Notes: generated by a model from the sequence alone, not told the origin. 34,431 bases of DNA from Bacteroidota bacterium (GCA_030706565.1 JAUZOH010000003.1:1-34431); one strand, 5' to 3'. Shown: positions 9,403 through 18,263, counted from the first letter of the stretch. A program made the numbers and translations.

Positions 9403-9520
9403 TGTTTTTTCAATCAATTGATGTTTCAACTGGCAATGTTAAATAATAAATATTATTTGGTAAATAAATTCCTGAGAGTTTGTTGAAAAAAGATATAAAC
9501 TAAACCTTAAATTTAAATTC

Positions 9521-9528
9521 AAACTTTG
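9521..9528 (+). promoter_or_regulatory. Possible -7 element for bcp-recA
   Basis: AAACTTTG matches seven of eight positions of the TAnnTTTG -7 element and lies 34 bases before the bcp start. No TTTG is seen at the -33 position, so this is a weak call. Confidence 0.3.
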
Positions 9529-9562
9529 TACATTTACAAACATAATTAAAAATATTCCTGCT

Positions 9563-10027
9563 ATGAACAGCTTAAAAGAAGGAGATGTAGCCCCTGCTAT
9601 TGAAACCATCGATCAGGATGGAAATCCATTTTCTCTTGGCAGTTTGAAAGGAAAGAAAGTTGTTTTATATTTTTATCCCAAGGATGATACTCCGGGATGT
9701 ACTGCTGAGGCCTGCAATTTACGCGACAATTACTCATTGTTGAAAGCAAAGGGATTTGAGATAGTAGGTATTAGTGCTGATAGCCAGCAATCACATCAAA
9801 AATTTTCCGGGAAATATACATTGCCTTTTACCCTGATACCCGATGTGGATAAGAAAATCATTAAGGCTTATGGCGTCTGGGGTGAACAAAAGATGTACGG
9901 AAAAGTGTATGAAGGAATTTTACGGACTACCTTTATTATTTCGGAAGAAGGGAAAATCGAAAAAATTTTCACTAAAGTTGAGACCGGTAATCATACTTCT
10001 CAAATATTGAATGAATTGAGTAAATAA
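9563..10027 (+). CDS. bcp: Thioredoxin-dependent peroxiredoxin, BCP/PrxQ type
   Basis: This cytoplasmic thiol peroxidase reduces H2O2 and organic peroxides, with thioredoxin as reductant. The 154-residue length is typical. The thioredoxin-fold core carries [19 protein letters not shown], with peroxidatic Cys46 and resolving Cys51 spaced C-x4-C as in atypical two-Cys PrxQ proteins. The catalytic-pocket Thr43/Pro44 and a downstream Arg in GILRTTFII are present. It lies 10 bp before recA on the same strand, so the two may be co-transcribed; a joint stress role is inference only. Confidence 0.96.
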   Translation: MNSLKEGDVAPAIETIDQDGNPFSLGSLKGKKVVLYFYPKDDTPGCTAEACNLRDNYSLLKAKGFEIVGISADSQQSHQKFSGKYTLPFTLIPDVDKKIIKAYGVWGEQKMYGKVYEGILRTTFIISEEGKIEKIFTKVETGNHTSQILNELSK

Positions 10028-10037
10028 TCATAGTTTT

Positions 10038-11105
10038 ATGGAAAAAGAAAACATCAAGGATTCCAAAGAAAAGGAAGTAAAAGAGAAAAAGGAAACTGCT
10101 GTTGCTGTGAATAAGGAGAAGATCAAGGCCCTTCAGTTAGCGATTGATAAGATAGATAAGGATTATGGGAAAGGGGCTATCATGCGTTTGGGTGATAATG
10201 CAGTGGTAGATGTCCCTGTTATTCCTTCAGGTTCTATCGCTTTGGATATGGCCTTGGGTATTGGAGGATATCCCAGGGGGCGTGTCATAGAAATATATGG
10301 CCCTGAATCTTCAGGAAAAACCACCCTGGCCATTCATGCTATTGCTGAAGCGCAGAAAGCAGGAGGAATTGCAGCAATAATTGATGCTGAACATGCTTTT
10401 GACCGTTTTTATGCTGAAAAGCTAGGTGTGGACGTGGAGAATCTTTTTATCTCCCAGCCGGATAATGGAGAACAAGCATTAGAAATAACAGACAGTCTGA
10501 TTCGTTCGGGTGCTATTGATATTATTGTAATTGACTCTGTGGCAGCCCTTACTCCTAAAGCAGAAATTGAAGGAGAAATGGGAGATTCGAAGCTTGGACT
10601 TCAGGCCAGACTTATGTCCCAGGCATTACGTAAATTAACAGCCAATATCAATAAAACCAATACCTGTTGCGTTTTTATCAATCAGCTTCGTGAAAAGATT
10701 GGGGTGATGTTTGGCAACCCGGAAACAACCACGGGTGGAAATGCCCTTAAGTTTTATGCATCTATCCGTTTGGATATTCGTAGGGTTACTCAGCTCAAGG
10801 AAGGTGATGATGCTACCGGAAACCGCGTCAGGGTGAAGGTTGTGAAAAATAAACTTGCGCCTCCTTTTAGAAAAGCAGAGTTCGATCTGATGTTCGGAGA
10901 AGGAATATCCAAATCTGGCGAAATTGTTGACCTGGGCGTTGATTATGGTATTATCAAAAAGAGCGGCTCCTGGTTTAGTTATGAGGAGACCAAACTTGGG
11001 CAGGGACGCGAAGGGGTTAAACAATTGGTTAAGGATAATCCCGAATTAGCCGATGAACTTGAAAAGAAGATTAAAGAGGCCATGTTGACTAAACCTAAAA
11101 TATAG
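10038..11105 (+). CDS. recA: Recombinase RecA
   Basis: RecA polymerises on single-stranded DNA, performs homologous strand exchange and stimulates LexA-type autocleavage. The 355-residue product has Walker [10 protein letters not shown] at residues 88-96, Walker [13 protein letters not shown] near 160, the L1/L2 region [20 protein letters not shown] near 215-235 and the C-terminal [20 protein letters not shown]. The first ~25 residues are a Lys/Glu-rich extension ([19 protein letters not shown]) before the usual start of the family. The C-terminal acidic tail of E. coli RecA is absent. It follows bcp by 10 bp and precedes the S9 peptidase gene by 6 bp. Confidence 0.98.
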   Translation: MEKENIKDSKEKEVKEKKETAVAVNKEKIKALQLAIDKIDKDYGKGAIMRLGDNAVVDVPVIPSGSIALDMALGIGGYPRGRVIEIYGPESSGKTTLAIHAIAEAQKAGGIAAIIDAEHAFDRFYAEKLGVDVENLFISQPDNGEQALEITDSLIRSGAIDIIVIDSVAALTPKAEIEGEMGDSKLGLQARLMSQALRKLTANINKTNTCCVFINQLREKIGVMFGNPETTTGGNALKFYASIRLDIRRVTQLKEGDDATGNRVRVKVVKNKLAPPFRKAEFDLMFGEGISKSGEIVDLGVDYGIIKKSGSWFSYEETKLGQGREGVKQLVKDNPELADELEKKIKEAMLTKPKI

Positions 11106-11111
11106 TGTTGA

Positions 11112-13190
11112 ATGATGAAAAAATTTGTTTATGCAGGTGTTTTTTTGTTTTTCTTTTCAGCCTGTACCTTTAATAAAAAAGAAGAACCTCCTACTTCACT
11201 TACTAAAGAAGAGATAGCTGGGGGAAAATTGACTCCGGAAATTCTTTGGAAATTTGGCAGAGTAGGAGACTCTCAGTTGTCTCCAGACGGAAAAACAGTT
11301 GTATATACGGTTACGCGTTATAATGTTAAAACAAATAAAAGTAATTGTGATATTTTCTCGGTTTCTACCGGGGATAAAACAGTTACACAACTTACAGATT
11401 TTGAGGGGAATGAATATAATCCCCGTTGGTATCCGGATGGAAGCAGAATAGGCTTTTTACGCGATAAAAACGGTTCTACAGAAATATGGGAAATGAAACC
11501 CGATGGTTCAAAGAAAACACGGGTAACCCGAGTTGATGGCGGGATAAATGGTTTTGAATATTCTCCACAAGGCGATCACCTCTATTTTCTGAAAAATGTA
11601 AAACTGGATACTACTGCCAATGAGAAATATCCAGACCTGCCATTGGCCAATGTGAGGATAATCAATGATATGATGTATCGTCACTGGAATTCATGGTCGG
11701 ACTATACATACAGCCATATTTTTGTTGCTGATTATAAAAAAGGGAAAATAGGTGAACCCAAGGATATTATGAAAGACGAGCATTGGGATTCTCCTCTTGC
11801 ACCTTATTTTGATAATTCTGAAATAAACTGGAGCCCGGATGGCAAATTTATTGCTTATACATGCAAGAAACTCAGGGGCAGAGCTTATGCCCTTAGCACC
11901 AATTCGGACATCTACCTTTATAATATTGAAACCGGGAAAGTTCAGAACCTGACAGAAGGTATGAACGGTTATGACCGTTATCCGGTTTTTTCGCCTGACA
12001 GCAAGTACATTGCCTGGCAAAGCATGAAAACTCCGGGATATGAGTCGGACAAGCAGCGTCTTTTTATTTGCAACCTGGCAACCGGCGAAAAGACCGACCT
12101 GACTGCAAATTTTGATAATAATGCAGCAAATTTCTGCTGGACAAAGGATGGCAGTAAAATCTATTTCATTAGCGGAATAAATGCAACATTTCAGGTTTTT
12201 TGTGCAGATGTTGCCAAGAAAGAAATAAAGCAGGTTACTACCGGGGTTCATGATTACACCTCATTGCATCTTTCGGGTAATACGTTGGTTGGAGAGCGTA
12301 TGTCCATGTCCATGGCTACGGAAATCTTTAAAATCAATCCTGCAAACGGGAATGAAACGCAGTTGACTTTTACCAATAAAAATATTTATGACAATATTAA
12401 AATGGGCAAGGTTGAAGGGCGTTGGATTACCACTACCGACCACAAGAAGATGCTGGTGTGGATCATTTATCCTCCGAAATTTGATCCTCATAAGAAATAT
12501 CCGGCCATTTTATATTGCGAAGGCGGGCCACAGGATCCTGTAAGCCAGTTCTTTTCATACAGGTGGAATTTCCAGATTATGGCAGCCAACGATTATATTG
12601 TAATTGCACCTAACCGCCGCGGACTTCCGACCTTTGGCCAGGCATGGAATGATGAAATTACCGGTGATTATGGCGGACAAAACATGAAGGATTATTTAAG
12701 TTCTGTGGATGCCATGAAGAAAGAACCTTTTGTTGATGGCGATCATATTGGCGCTGTGGGAGCAAGTTATGGCGCTTATTCGGTATACTGGCTGGCAGGT
12801 CATCACCAAAAGAGGTTTAAGGCTTTTATTGCCCATTGCGGAATATTTAATCTGGAAAGTCAATATGCTGAAACCGAAGAACTGTGGTTCCCGAATCATG
12901 ACTTGGGCGGGCCCTATTGGAAAAGTCCCAAACCTAAAAGTTATGAATTTTCACCCCATAAGTTTGTTCAGAACTGGGATACTCCAATAATGATTATTAC
13001 GGGTGGCAACGATTTCAGAATTCCTTATACCGAAAATTTACAGGCTTTCGATGCTGCACAGCTTAGAGGAATTCCCAGTAAATTGCTTTTCTTCCCTGAT
13101 GAATCACATTGGGTGATGAAGCCTCAAAATAGTATTCTTTGGCAAAGGGAATTTTTCGGCTGGTTGGACAAATGGCTGAAAAAGAAATAA
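11112..13190 (+). CDS. S9-family (prolyl oligopeptidase/DPP-like) serine peptidase lipoprotein
   Basis: This predicted envelope serine peptidase releases short peptides from the N-termini of oligopeptides. A lipoprotein signal with lipobox FSAC (Cys18) opens the 692-residue product. Residues about 45-420 form a beta-propeller with repeated PDG/PDS turns (LSPDGKTVVY, NWSPDGKFIAY, FSPDSKYIAW). The C-terminal alpha/beta-hydrolase domain has nucleophile Ser in GAVGASYGAYS, a candidate Asp in IITGGNDFRIPY and the catalytic His in FPDESHWVMKP. Size and layout resemble Porphyromonas DPP5-type enzymes, but substrate preference cannot be read from sequence. It starts 6 bp after recA (an alternative ATG lies one codon later) and is followed by a terminator. 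Confidence 0.92.
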   Translation: MMKKFVYAGVFLFFFSACTFNKKEEPPTSLTKEEIAGGKLTPEILWKFGRVGDSQLSPDGKTVVYTVTRYNVKTNKSNCDIFSVSTGDKTVTQLTDFEGNEYNPRWYPDGSRIGFLRDKNGSTEIWEMKPDGSKKTRVTRVDGGINGFEYSPQGDHLYFLKNVKLDTTANEKYPDLPLANVRIINDMMYRHWNSWSDYTYSHIFVADYKKGKIGEPKDIMKDEHWDSPLAPYFDNSEINWSPDGKFIAYTCKKLRGRAYALSTNSDIYLYNIETGKVQNLTEGMNGYDRYPVFSPDSKYIAWQSMKTPGYESDKQRLFICNLATGEKTDLTANFDNNAANFCWTKDGSKIYFISGINATFQVFCADVAKKEIKQVTTGVHDYTSLHLSGNTLVGERMSMSMATEIFKINPANGNETQLTFTNKNIYDNIKMGKVEGRWITTTDHKKMLVWIIYPPKFDPHKKYPAILYCEGGPQDPVSQFFSYRWNFQIMAANDYIVIAPNRRGLPTFGQAWNDEITGDYGGQNMKDYLSSVDAMKKEPFVDGDHIGAVGASYGAYSVYWLAGHHQKRFKAFIAHCGIFNLESQYAETEELWFPNHDLGGPYWKSPKPKSYEFSPHKFVQNWDTPIMIITGGNDFRIPYTENLQAFDAAQLRGIPSKLLFFPDESHWVMKPQNSILWQREFFGWLDKWLKKK

Positions 13191-13203
13191 GATAAACAAT
13201 ACA

Positions 13204-13239
13204 CAAAAAAAAGCAGTAATTCAGGTTACTGCTTTTTTT
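13204..13239. terminator. Bidirectional intrinsic terminator
   Basis: AGCAGTAA (13212-13219) pairs with TTACTGCT (13226-13233) around loop TTCAGG, flanked by an A-run and a T-run. It lies between the convergent S9 peptidase (plus) and miaA (minus) genes and can serve both. Confidence 0.9.
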
Positions 13240-13254
13240 GTTATTAGGCTAAAG

Positions 13255-14163
13255 TCATAACAAACTTTTAATTCGATTGATTTTTTCCTGTAGGGGCATA
13301 TCTCCTTCAAGCCAGTGAATTTCAATACCATTTCTTTCCATTCTCCTGAACCAGGTCATTTGCCGCTTGGCGAATTGATGAATGGCCGTATTGAGTTTGA
13401 CAAACATCTCGTCGTAACTGATTTTTCCGATGATGAACAAGGTCAGGTATTTGTATTCGAGGCCATAAAAAATTAACTGTTCCGGATTTAGACCTTTAGC
13501 TAACAATTTTTTAACTTCTTCAATCATGCCCAGGTCAATTCTTTGCTGCAACCTGAGGGTAATTCTTTCCCTTTCTACCTGCCGGTCATATTTTACTCCT
13601 ATAAAAAGGCTGTTTATCTTTGGATAGTGGAATTCGATTTCAGGATGATCCTTATAATATACTTCAATTTCAATTGCACGAATGGCGTGTTTTGTAGTCG
13701 TAATATCGCTGGTTGCATGAAGTAGTTTGTAGGTTTTCAGTTTTTCGATAAGTTGGCCCAGTGTCAGTTTTTCAAGTTCTGTCCTGAGCGGTTCATTAAC
13801 CGGAACCTGGATAAGCTTATAGCCTTTTACGGCAGCTTCGATATACAAGCCGGTGCCTCCGCATAAAACTGGAACTTTATTCCTGTTTTTTATGTCTTCA
13901 TAAGCATTCAGGAAATCTTTCTGATATTCGTAAACATTGTATTTATAACCGGCTTCTTTTATATCTATGATGTGATAAGGGATTGTGTTGCCATTCACCA
14001 GATAGTCTTCATAATCCTTGCCGGTTCCCAGGTTCATTCCTTTGTATACCTGCCTGGAATCGGCACTGATAATTTCTCCATTGATCTGATAAGCCAGATT
14101 TGCGGCCAGTGTGGTTTTACCACTGGCTGTAGGCCCTAATATGGTGATCAAATCATAATTCAT
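13255..14163 (-). CDS. miaA: tRNA dimethylallyltransferase, divergent MiaA paralogue type
   Basis: MiaA transfers a dimethylallyl group to N6 of A37 in tRNAs reading codons that begin with U. The 302-residue product has P-loop ILGPTASGKTTLA at about residues 8-20, the DSRQVYKGMNLGTGKDY segment near 35-51 with the catalytic Asp, and PVLCGGTGLYIEAAVKGY near 98-115. The C-terminal part retains the tRNA-contacting FAKRQMTWFRR. Canonical MiaA reads GTAKP after the DSRQVY motif; here it is GTGKDY. That variant fits the second MiaA-like copy that Bacteroidetes often carry, as far as I recall. The protein is slightly short for the family, but no catalytic element is obviously missing. It is convergent with the S9 peptidase gene. 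Confidence 0.92.
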   Translation of the reverse strand: MNYDLITILGPTASGKTTLAANLAYQINGEIISADSRQVYKGMNLGTGKDYEDYLVNGNTIPYHIIDIKEAGYKYNVYEYQKDFLNAYEDIKNRNKVPVLCGGTGLYIEAAVKGYKLIQVPVNEPLRTELEKLTLGQLIEKLKTYKLLHATSDITTTKHAIRAIEIEVYYKDHPEIEFHYPKINSLFIGVKYDRQVERERITLRLQQRIDLGMIEEVKKLLAKGLNPEQLIFYGLEYKYLTLFIIGKISYDEMFVKLNTAIHQFAKRQMTWFRRMERNGIEIHWLEGDMPLQEKINRIKSLL

Positions 14164-14291
14164 CCTAATGGAATAAAATATTATGATTCAAAACTACAGA
14201 ATAATTTTGATAAACTAAGAAACAATCTACCCTTCACAAGTAAAACTTGAAACAGAGGAATTGAAGAATTCAGTAAAAAAAGATGGGATTT

Positions 14292-14612
14292 TTATACAAG
14301 TTGTGTTTCATTTACGCGGGTATTGGTATTTTTTACCCGGTAATTTGGATTTGGAGAATTGGTGAAAAGGGTAGGAGGGTCAACTTCGAAAAGAGTGGGG
14401 TAATCTTCATCAAATTTCTTAAGTATAGCCGAAATAATGGCTTCGCGCATAAACTTACTCCGGTTGGATACCTTATATTTCTTGCAAAAACATTCAATAG
14501 CACTCATCTCTTTGTCATTGAATGAAATATATCGTTTGTTTGTCCTTTTTAAATCCGGTTTGACCTGATTCTTTTTCTTCTTAACTACTACAACCTTTTC
14601 AACTTTTTCCAT
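14292..14612 (-). CDS. Probable ribbon-helix-helix DNA-binding protein
   Basis: This 106-residue protein has a Lys-rich N-terminus (VVVKKKKNQVKPDLKRTNKR), then a short strand (RYISF), a helix (NDKEMSAIECFCKKYKV) and a second helix (NRSKFMREAIISAILKKF). That is the strand-helix-turn-helix order of Arc/MetJ/CopG ribbon-helix-helix regulators. The last ~35 residues (DEDYPTLFEVDPPTLFTNSP) are polar and probably disordered. I used ATG 14612, three codons inside an upstream GTG, because ATG is the usual choice. It lies 128 bp upstream of miaA on the same strand. Two identical palindromes at 14721 and 14798 upstream could be its operators. The fold call is from pattern only. Confidence 0.65.
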   Translation of the reverse strand: MEKVEKVVVVKKKKNQVKPDLKRTNKRYISFNDKEMSAIECFCKKYKVSNRSKFMREAIISAILKKFDEDYPTLFEVDPPTLFTNSPNPNYRVKNTNTRVNETQLV

Positions 14613-14715
14613 ATCAATCACTAGATTTAAACCCTGTATGAATTCTGCAGAAAGTACTATTATTTTTCAACTTTAAAAATAATTATTAATTGGAAAATGT
14701 TTGATATGAATGAGC

Positions 14716-14812
14716 AATAATTGTTAACAAGAAAAGTAGGAAAGAATAGTAGTCTAACTAATTATAAATCAAATTAATAACACAACTATCGCCCGAATTG
14801 TTAACAATAATT
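14716..14812. repeat. Pair of TTGTTAACAA palindromes, possible operator sites
   Basis: The perfect palindrome TTGTTAACAA occurs at 14721-14730 and again at 14798-14807, 77 bp apart. With flanks, the two 15-base copies (14716-14730 and 14798-14812) form an inverted repeat with one mismatch. They lie in the 267-bp gap upstream of the ribbon-helix-helix gene, so autoregulation is possible. The gap is AT-rich, so chance occurrence is not excluded. Confidence 0.45.
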
Positions 14813-14879
14813 TATGAGGGATGAAGCGGGAATGACCTGAAAAAGAGTAATAAATCTCCTTGTTTCCATATAATTCGAT

Positions 14880-15869
14880 TTATTTTAATTGGTTGGAAAA
14901 GTATTGCCTTTCGGTTTCCAGGTTTAAACAGGGGTATTGGTTTTTTAGTCTGTCAATTTTTTGAATATTGTTTGCGAGGAACTTTTGATGGGCTTTTGAC
15001 GCCGGATCAAATGGCCTGTGATGGGCAGCTTTCAGGATAGAATCAATCTCTTCCATAATTTTCAGGGTTTCTTCACCCATATAATTGCGGGTAAAAGATT
15101 CCCATATATAGTGAATGGCAGTATGGTTGGGATGTATCATATCTTCTTCGTAAAAACGGTAGTCGCGTAAGTCGTCCATCATAATTTCATAAGCAGGGAA
15201 ATAACAAACATCCGGAAAAATTTTTTTGAGCTCATGAGCAGCCACCAACAGTGTTGCCTTACTCAGCATATTGGCTTCAGCCCCGTCTTTGAAATGGCGA
15301 ATAGGGCTGACTGTAAAAACAATATGCAGATGATTGTTGAAATTTGTCAAATGGGTAATCAGGGATTTCCAGTTGTTTACTATTTCGTTAAGGCTGAGAA
15401 GATAACGCTTGAATTTGCTTTGCGGTAATTTATGACAATTGGAAACAATTTGTCCTGAAGCAAGATATTCGAAAACCCAGGCAGTTCCAAAAGTAACGAA
15501 CAGAAAATCCGCCTCTTTTAAAAACTGTCCGGATGCTTTAATTCTTTGGTTTATTTGGTTTAGGCAAACTTCCTGGTTTGAATCCGAAAACTGGCTGTGA
15601 TGGTTAAAGCTATTCCATTGCTCATTGTAGAAAAAGAGGTCATTGCTATCAAAAACAGGCTGATTGATCAGTATTTCAAGATTATTCTTTATGGACATAG
15701 GATTATAACACACACCAAAAGGATTAACATCAGCCGTGAATTTATAATTCACCATCAGATCGCCAATATGTTCTATAAAACAGGATCCTATCCATAAACT
15801 TGATGTTTTATAGTTTATTTGGGTATCTACCTTTCTGAGGTCAAAAGTTGTCCTGAATTTATCTTGCAT
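14880..15869 (-). CDS. GSCFA family protein (SGNH-hydrolase-like)
   Basis: This 329-residue protein shows the family signature WIGSCFIEHIGDLM near residues 26-39, followed by the expected NPFGVCYNP and WNSFNHHSQFS. A C-terminal EEDMIHPNHTAIHYIWE supplies the D-x-x-H pair of SGNH-type esterases. The N-terminal FRTTFDL right after the ATG is the usual opening of the family and supports start 15869. The physiological substrate is not known; a role on glycans or lipids is guesswork. The gene overlaps the upstream alpha/beta hydrolase by 43 bases in another frame, suggesting translational coupling. Confidence 0.88.
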   Translation of the reverse strand: MQDKFRTTFDLRKVDTQINYKTSSLWIGSCFIEHIGDLMVNYKFTADVNPFGVCYNPMSIKNNLEILINQPVFDSNDLFFYNEQWNSFNHHSQFSDSNQEVCLNQINQRIKASGQFLKEADFLFVTFGTAWVFEYLASGQIVSNCHKLPQSKFKRYLLSLNEIVNNWKSLITHLTNFNNHLHIVFTVSPIRHFKDGAEANMLSKATLLVAAHELKKIFPDVCYFPAYEIMMDDLRDYRFYEEDMIHPNHTAIHYIWESFTRNYMGEETLKIMEEIDSILKAAHHRPFDPASKAHQKFLANNIQKIDRLKNQYPCLNLETERQYFSNQLK

Positions 15870-16705
15870 TTATTGCCAATGATTTGATCGATCCAATTTA
15901 CAATAAAATTGAATACTTCAGCATTATTATTTTCATTGTGCAGTTCGTGATACATTCCTGTCCAACCCTTAAAAGTTGTATTGGAACTGGTGTTATTGGC
16001 AAATTGGCGACTGGCATTATAGGAAGTAATCCTGTCGCTGGTACCATGCATAAGAAGGAGGGGGATGCTTACTTTATGTTTATTGCTCAGGATTAACCGG
16101 GAAGCTACCTGGATTTCAAAGTATAAACGGGCAGTAATTAAATCGTGCACCAAAGGGTCATCCTTATATTTTTTCACTACTTCAGGATTGTGAGAGATAT
16201 CAGTAGCCTTGAGCCTGGTTTTAGCCAAAAATGAAGGATATATCCGTATGATATTTTTAACCAGTAATGTTTGCCATTCGGGTGGTTGTTGAAAAAGCCT
16301 GAGCAAAGGAGATGTTGAAATGATGCCTGCGATGTGTGGATGATGAGTAATCACATAATTGAGTGCCAGGTTTCCGCCAAGACTATGTCCATAAAGAATT
16401 TTTGGGCTGTCGGGAAAAAGAAGTTGCGACTTTTTTAAGAGCAGGTCTATATCTTTCATCAGATGTTGATAAGATGGAGTATATCCCCTTTTGCCTTCTG
16501 ATCGTCCATGTCCCCTCAGATCGAAAGCTAAAACAGCACAATTTTGATTTTGAAACCATTCCGACCATTGGCTATATCTGCCACTATGTTCTCCCAGACC
16601 GTGTATAAGATTGATAACAACTTTAGGTTTTTCTTTTGTTTGCCAACTTTGTGCAAATAATTTTGTATTGTCGAAAGCACGCCATGTATATTCCTGATGG
16701 AGCAT
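15827..16705 (-). CDS. Alpha/beta hydrolase, monoacylglycerol-lipase-like (serine aminopeptidase S33 group)
   Basis: This 292-residue cytoplasmic alpha/beta hydrolase resembles monoacylglycerol lipases and lysophospholipases. The oxyanion segment NLIHGLGEHSGRY and the FDLRGHGRSEGKRGY loop typical of this subgroup are present at about residues 32-44 and 61-75. The nucleophile is Ser108 in YGHSLGGN. A candidate acid lies in LLLMHGTSDRIT near residue 229, and the His in GMYHELHNE near 257. No signal peptide is visible. It overlaps the downstream GSCFA gene by 43 bases, and the two probably form a pair acting on lipid or acyl substrates. Family is confident, substrate is not. Confidence 0.9.
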   Translation of the reverse strand: MLHQEYTWRAFDNTKLFAQSWQTKEKPKVVINLIHGLGEHSGRYSQWSEWFQNQNCAVLAFDLRGHGRSEGKRGYTPSYQHLMKDIDLLLKKSQLLFPDSPKILYGHSLGGNLALNYVITHHPHIAGIISTSPLLRLFQQPPEWQTLLVKNIIRIYPSFLAKTRLKATDISHNPEVVKKYKDDPLVHDLITARLYFEIQVASRLILSNKHKVSIPLLLMHGTSDRITSYNASRQFANNTSSNTTFKGWTGMYHELHNENNNAEVFNFIVNWIDQIIGNKCKINSGQLLTSER

Positions 16706-16808
16706 AAAAAATTAAATGTATTTGATAATTCTTAGAAAATAATTGATTAACGTTTAATTAACATTTATGAACGGATACGTTTTTAAAAGTAATTTGGTTT
16801 ATATAAAT

Positions 16809-16855
16809 ATAAAAAAAAACCTAAGAAAAGCATAAAATGCAATTCTTAGGTTTCC
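16809..16855 (-). terminator. Intrinsic terminator ending the Che/Sia operon
   Basis: AACCTAAGAA (16818-16827) pairs with TTCTTAGGTT (16843-16852), with an inner GCAT/ATGC stem (16830-16833 and 16837-16840). On the minus strand the hairpin is followed by a run of nine T. It sits just after the stop of the small secreted protein and separates that operon from the hydrolase-GSCFA pair. Confidence 0.88.
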
Positions 16856-16869
16856 TAAAAGGTCAGTAC

Positions 16870-17316
16870 TTATAGTTTTTTAACGAAGGAAAGTATTCCT
16901 ACTGCCGCACCGGGTCTGCCTTCCTGGAAAGATATAAAAACATGATATATTCCAGTTTTATTGCAAGTAAAATCAAAACCGTGGTAATCTTTATGTGTCG
17001 CAAGATTGAATGAGCTCCCAATTAACCTGTTGGTATCAAACAATTGAATAATAGCCTTTCCAGCCGAACCGGAAGAGTTGCAGACAGAGAAACGGTAAAC
17101 AGTACTTTTGCTCAAAACCATTGAAAACTTAGCTACAGGAGGATTCTCACCGGAATGGGCAGACCCCAGGGTGACCTGAAAATCTTTCAGATAGGTGGCA
17201 TCATCCCCAGCATTAGCCGCACATTGTCCAACAAGGTTTTCTAATGATTGAGCTTTAATGTTTATTGCAGACAATATGAATGCAAAAACGAATAAAGTGA
17301 ATATTTTGTGCTTCAT
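16870..17316 (-). CDS. Small secreted protein of unknown function
   Basis: This 148-residue protein starts with a clear signal peptide (MKHKIFTLFVFAFILSAINI, cleaved after KAQ). The mature part looks all-beta (KFSMVLSKSTVYRFSVCNSS, KAIIQLFDTN, YHGFDFTCNKTGIYHVFISF), with four cysteines beyond the signal that may form disulfides, and ends VGILSFVKKL. I do not recognise a named family; the strand pattern recalls small jelly-roll or C2-like modules. It lies 8 bp after the lipoprotein gene and is the last gene of the long operon, immediately before the terminator. Export together with an ABC transporter and lipoprotein in one operon suggests an envelope role, which is inference. Confidence 0.75.
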   Translation of the reverse strand: MKHKIFTLFVFAFILSAINIKAQSLENLVGQCAANAGDDATYLKDFQVTLGSAHSGENPPVAKFSMVLSKSTVYRFSVCNSSGSAGKAIIQLFDTNRLIGSSFNLATHKDYHGFDFTCNKTGIYHVFISFQEGRPGAAVGILSFVKKL

Positions 17317-17324
17317 AAGATTTA

Positions 17325-18233
17325 TTATGATCTGATTAACTTATTGCGAATTTTTTCGGTTTGCTGGATAATATTTTTCAACTGTTCTTTTGTGACATGA
17401 ACCTTGCTGGTCTCACTCTGAACAATGGTCAGCCTTCCATTTTTCTCAACAGATTTAGGTTCTCCAACTTCAATGGTGATCTTAAGAGGATCAAATGTTT
17501 TTTTGATTTCTGTCAGATCATTAACCAGACTTTTTATTTCATTATCCTTTTGAAAATTCTTCAAAACAAGCAACAACTGATTTAAAATATTTTTTTGTTC
17601 CCCAATATTTTCGGTCAGATCTGATGAAGGATGATCTTTGGCTACCTGGGTGGCAAAATATAAACCTTCCACCCAAACCCCGGCAACAATTGCTGCACTG
17701 ATATCACTGCGGTTATTTTTCCTCAGGTAATTGTCCATTTCATTGAAACTGTGTACCGAAACAAACATAAGAGAATCCAGGTTTGTACTGTTGGTGGCCA
17801 ATCTTTTTAAGGTAGAGAAATCAAAAAATTGACCTACATTGATCCCATCAGCTAATTTCTTTATTGCACTTATGTATTCAAGTACTGAAGAAGTCTTGTT
17901 GTACATGTTCAGGTAACCCAGATCAGCACCAAATACGCCAAGGTTATAAGCTTTTTTAAAGCTTGTGTTGTAATCGTCAACATTAGCTGTTGATGCGATA
18001 TACTTTTTTGAGAACGGCACTCCCAAACTTTTGATCAGGGCTGCCATTTCCACAGGCGAAGATATGTTCTGAACAATATCTCCCATTGCCTCTTTTGAAA
18101 TTTCCAACTCCCCACTATTTTTCACCGAGTCCGGTACAGCCATCTGTGACGATGAACTGTTTTTCGATTTACACGAACTGAAGAGAATCATAATGACCAG
18201 GAGCAAATAAGATAGCTTTTTAATCATAACCAT
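17325..18233 (-). CDS. Lipoprotein of unknown function
   Basis: This 302-residue predicted lipoprotein has lipobox LFSSC with Cys21 and a Ser-rich linker (KSKNSSSSQM). The remainder is mostly helical: KKAYNLGVFGADLGYLNMYN near 92-112, IVAGVWVEGLYFATQVA near 182-198, and a Lys/Glu/Gln-rich C-terminus (EQLKNIIQQTEKIRNKLI) that may be a coiled coil. No enzyme motif is visible. It follows the ABC transporter gene after 102 bp, with a possible promoter of its own at 18256, and precedes the secreted-protein gene by 8 bp. A role as periplasmic partner of the transporter is possible but unproven. Confidence 0.75.
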   Translation of the reverse strand: MVMIKKLSYLLLVIMILFSSCKSKNSSSSQMAVPDSVKNSGELEISKEAMGDIVQNISSPVEMAALIKSLGVPFSKKYIASTANVDDYNTSFKKAYNLGVFGADLGYLNMYNKTSSVLEYISAIKKLADGINVGQFFDFSTLKRLATNSTNLDSLMFVSVHSFNEMDNYLRKNNRSDISAAIVAGVWVEGLYFATQVAKDHPSSDLTENIGEQKNILNQLLLVLKNFQKDNEIKSLVNDLTEIKKTFDPLKITIEVGEPKSVEKNGRLTIVQSETSKVHVTKEQLKNIIQQTEKIRNKLIRS

Positions 18234-18255
18234 GTCAATTTATTCACATTCATTA

Positions 18256-18263
18256 CAAATTTA
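18256..18263 (-). promoter_or_regulatory. Possible internal -7 element before the lipoprotein gene
   Basis: The minus strand reads TAAATTTG, a perfect TAnnTTTG -7 element, 23 bases before the lipoprotein start. No TTTG is found at the -33 position. It lies in the largest gap inside the operon (102 bp) and could give extra expression of the last two genes. Confidence 0.3.

Noticed and set aside
9403-9429. Longer TPR/PD40/SPOR protein starting at TTG 9429
   Set aside because: ATG 9402 opens directly on a normal signal peptide; the longer form would put extra residues before it.
11691-12251. A 186-codon minus-strand open frame inside the S9 peptidase gene
   Set aside because: Antisense shadow of a well-supported beta-propeller coding region; the product is Cys/Ile-rich and resembles no family.
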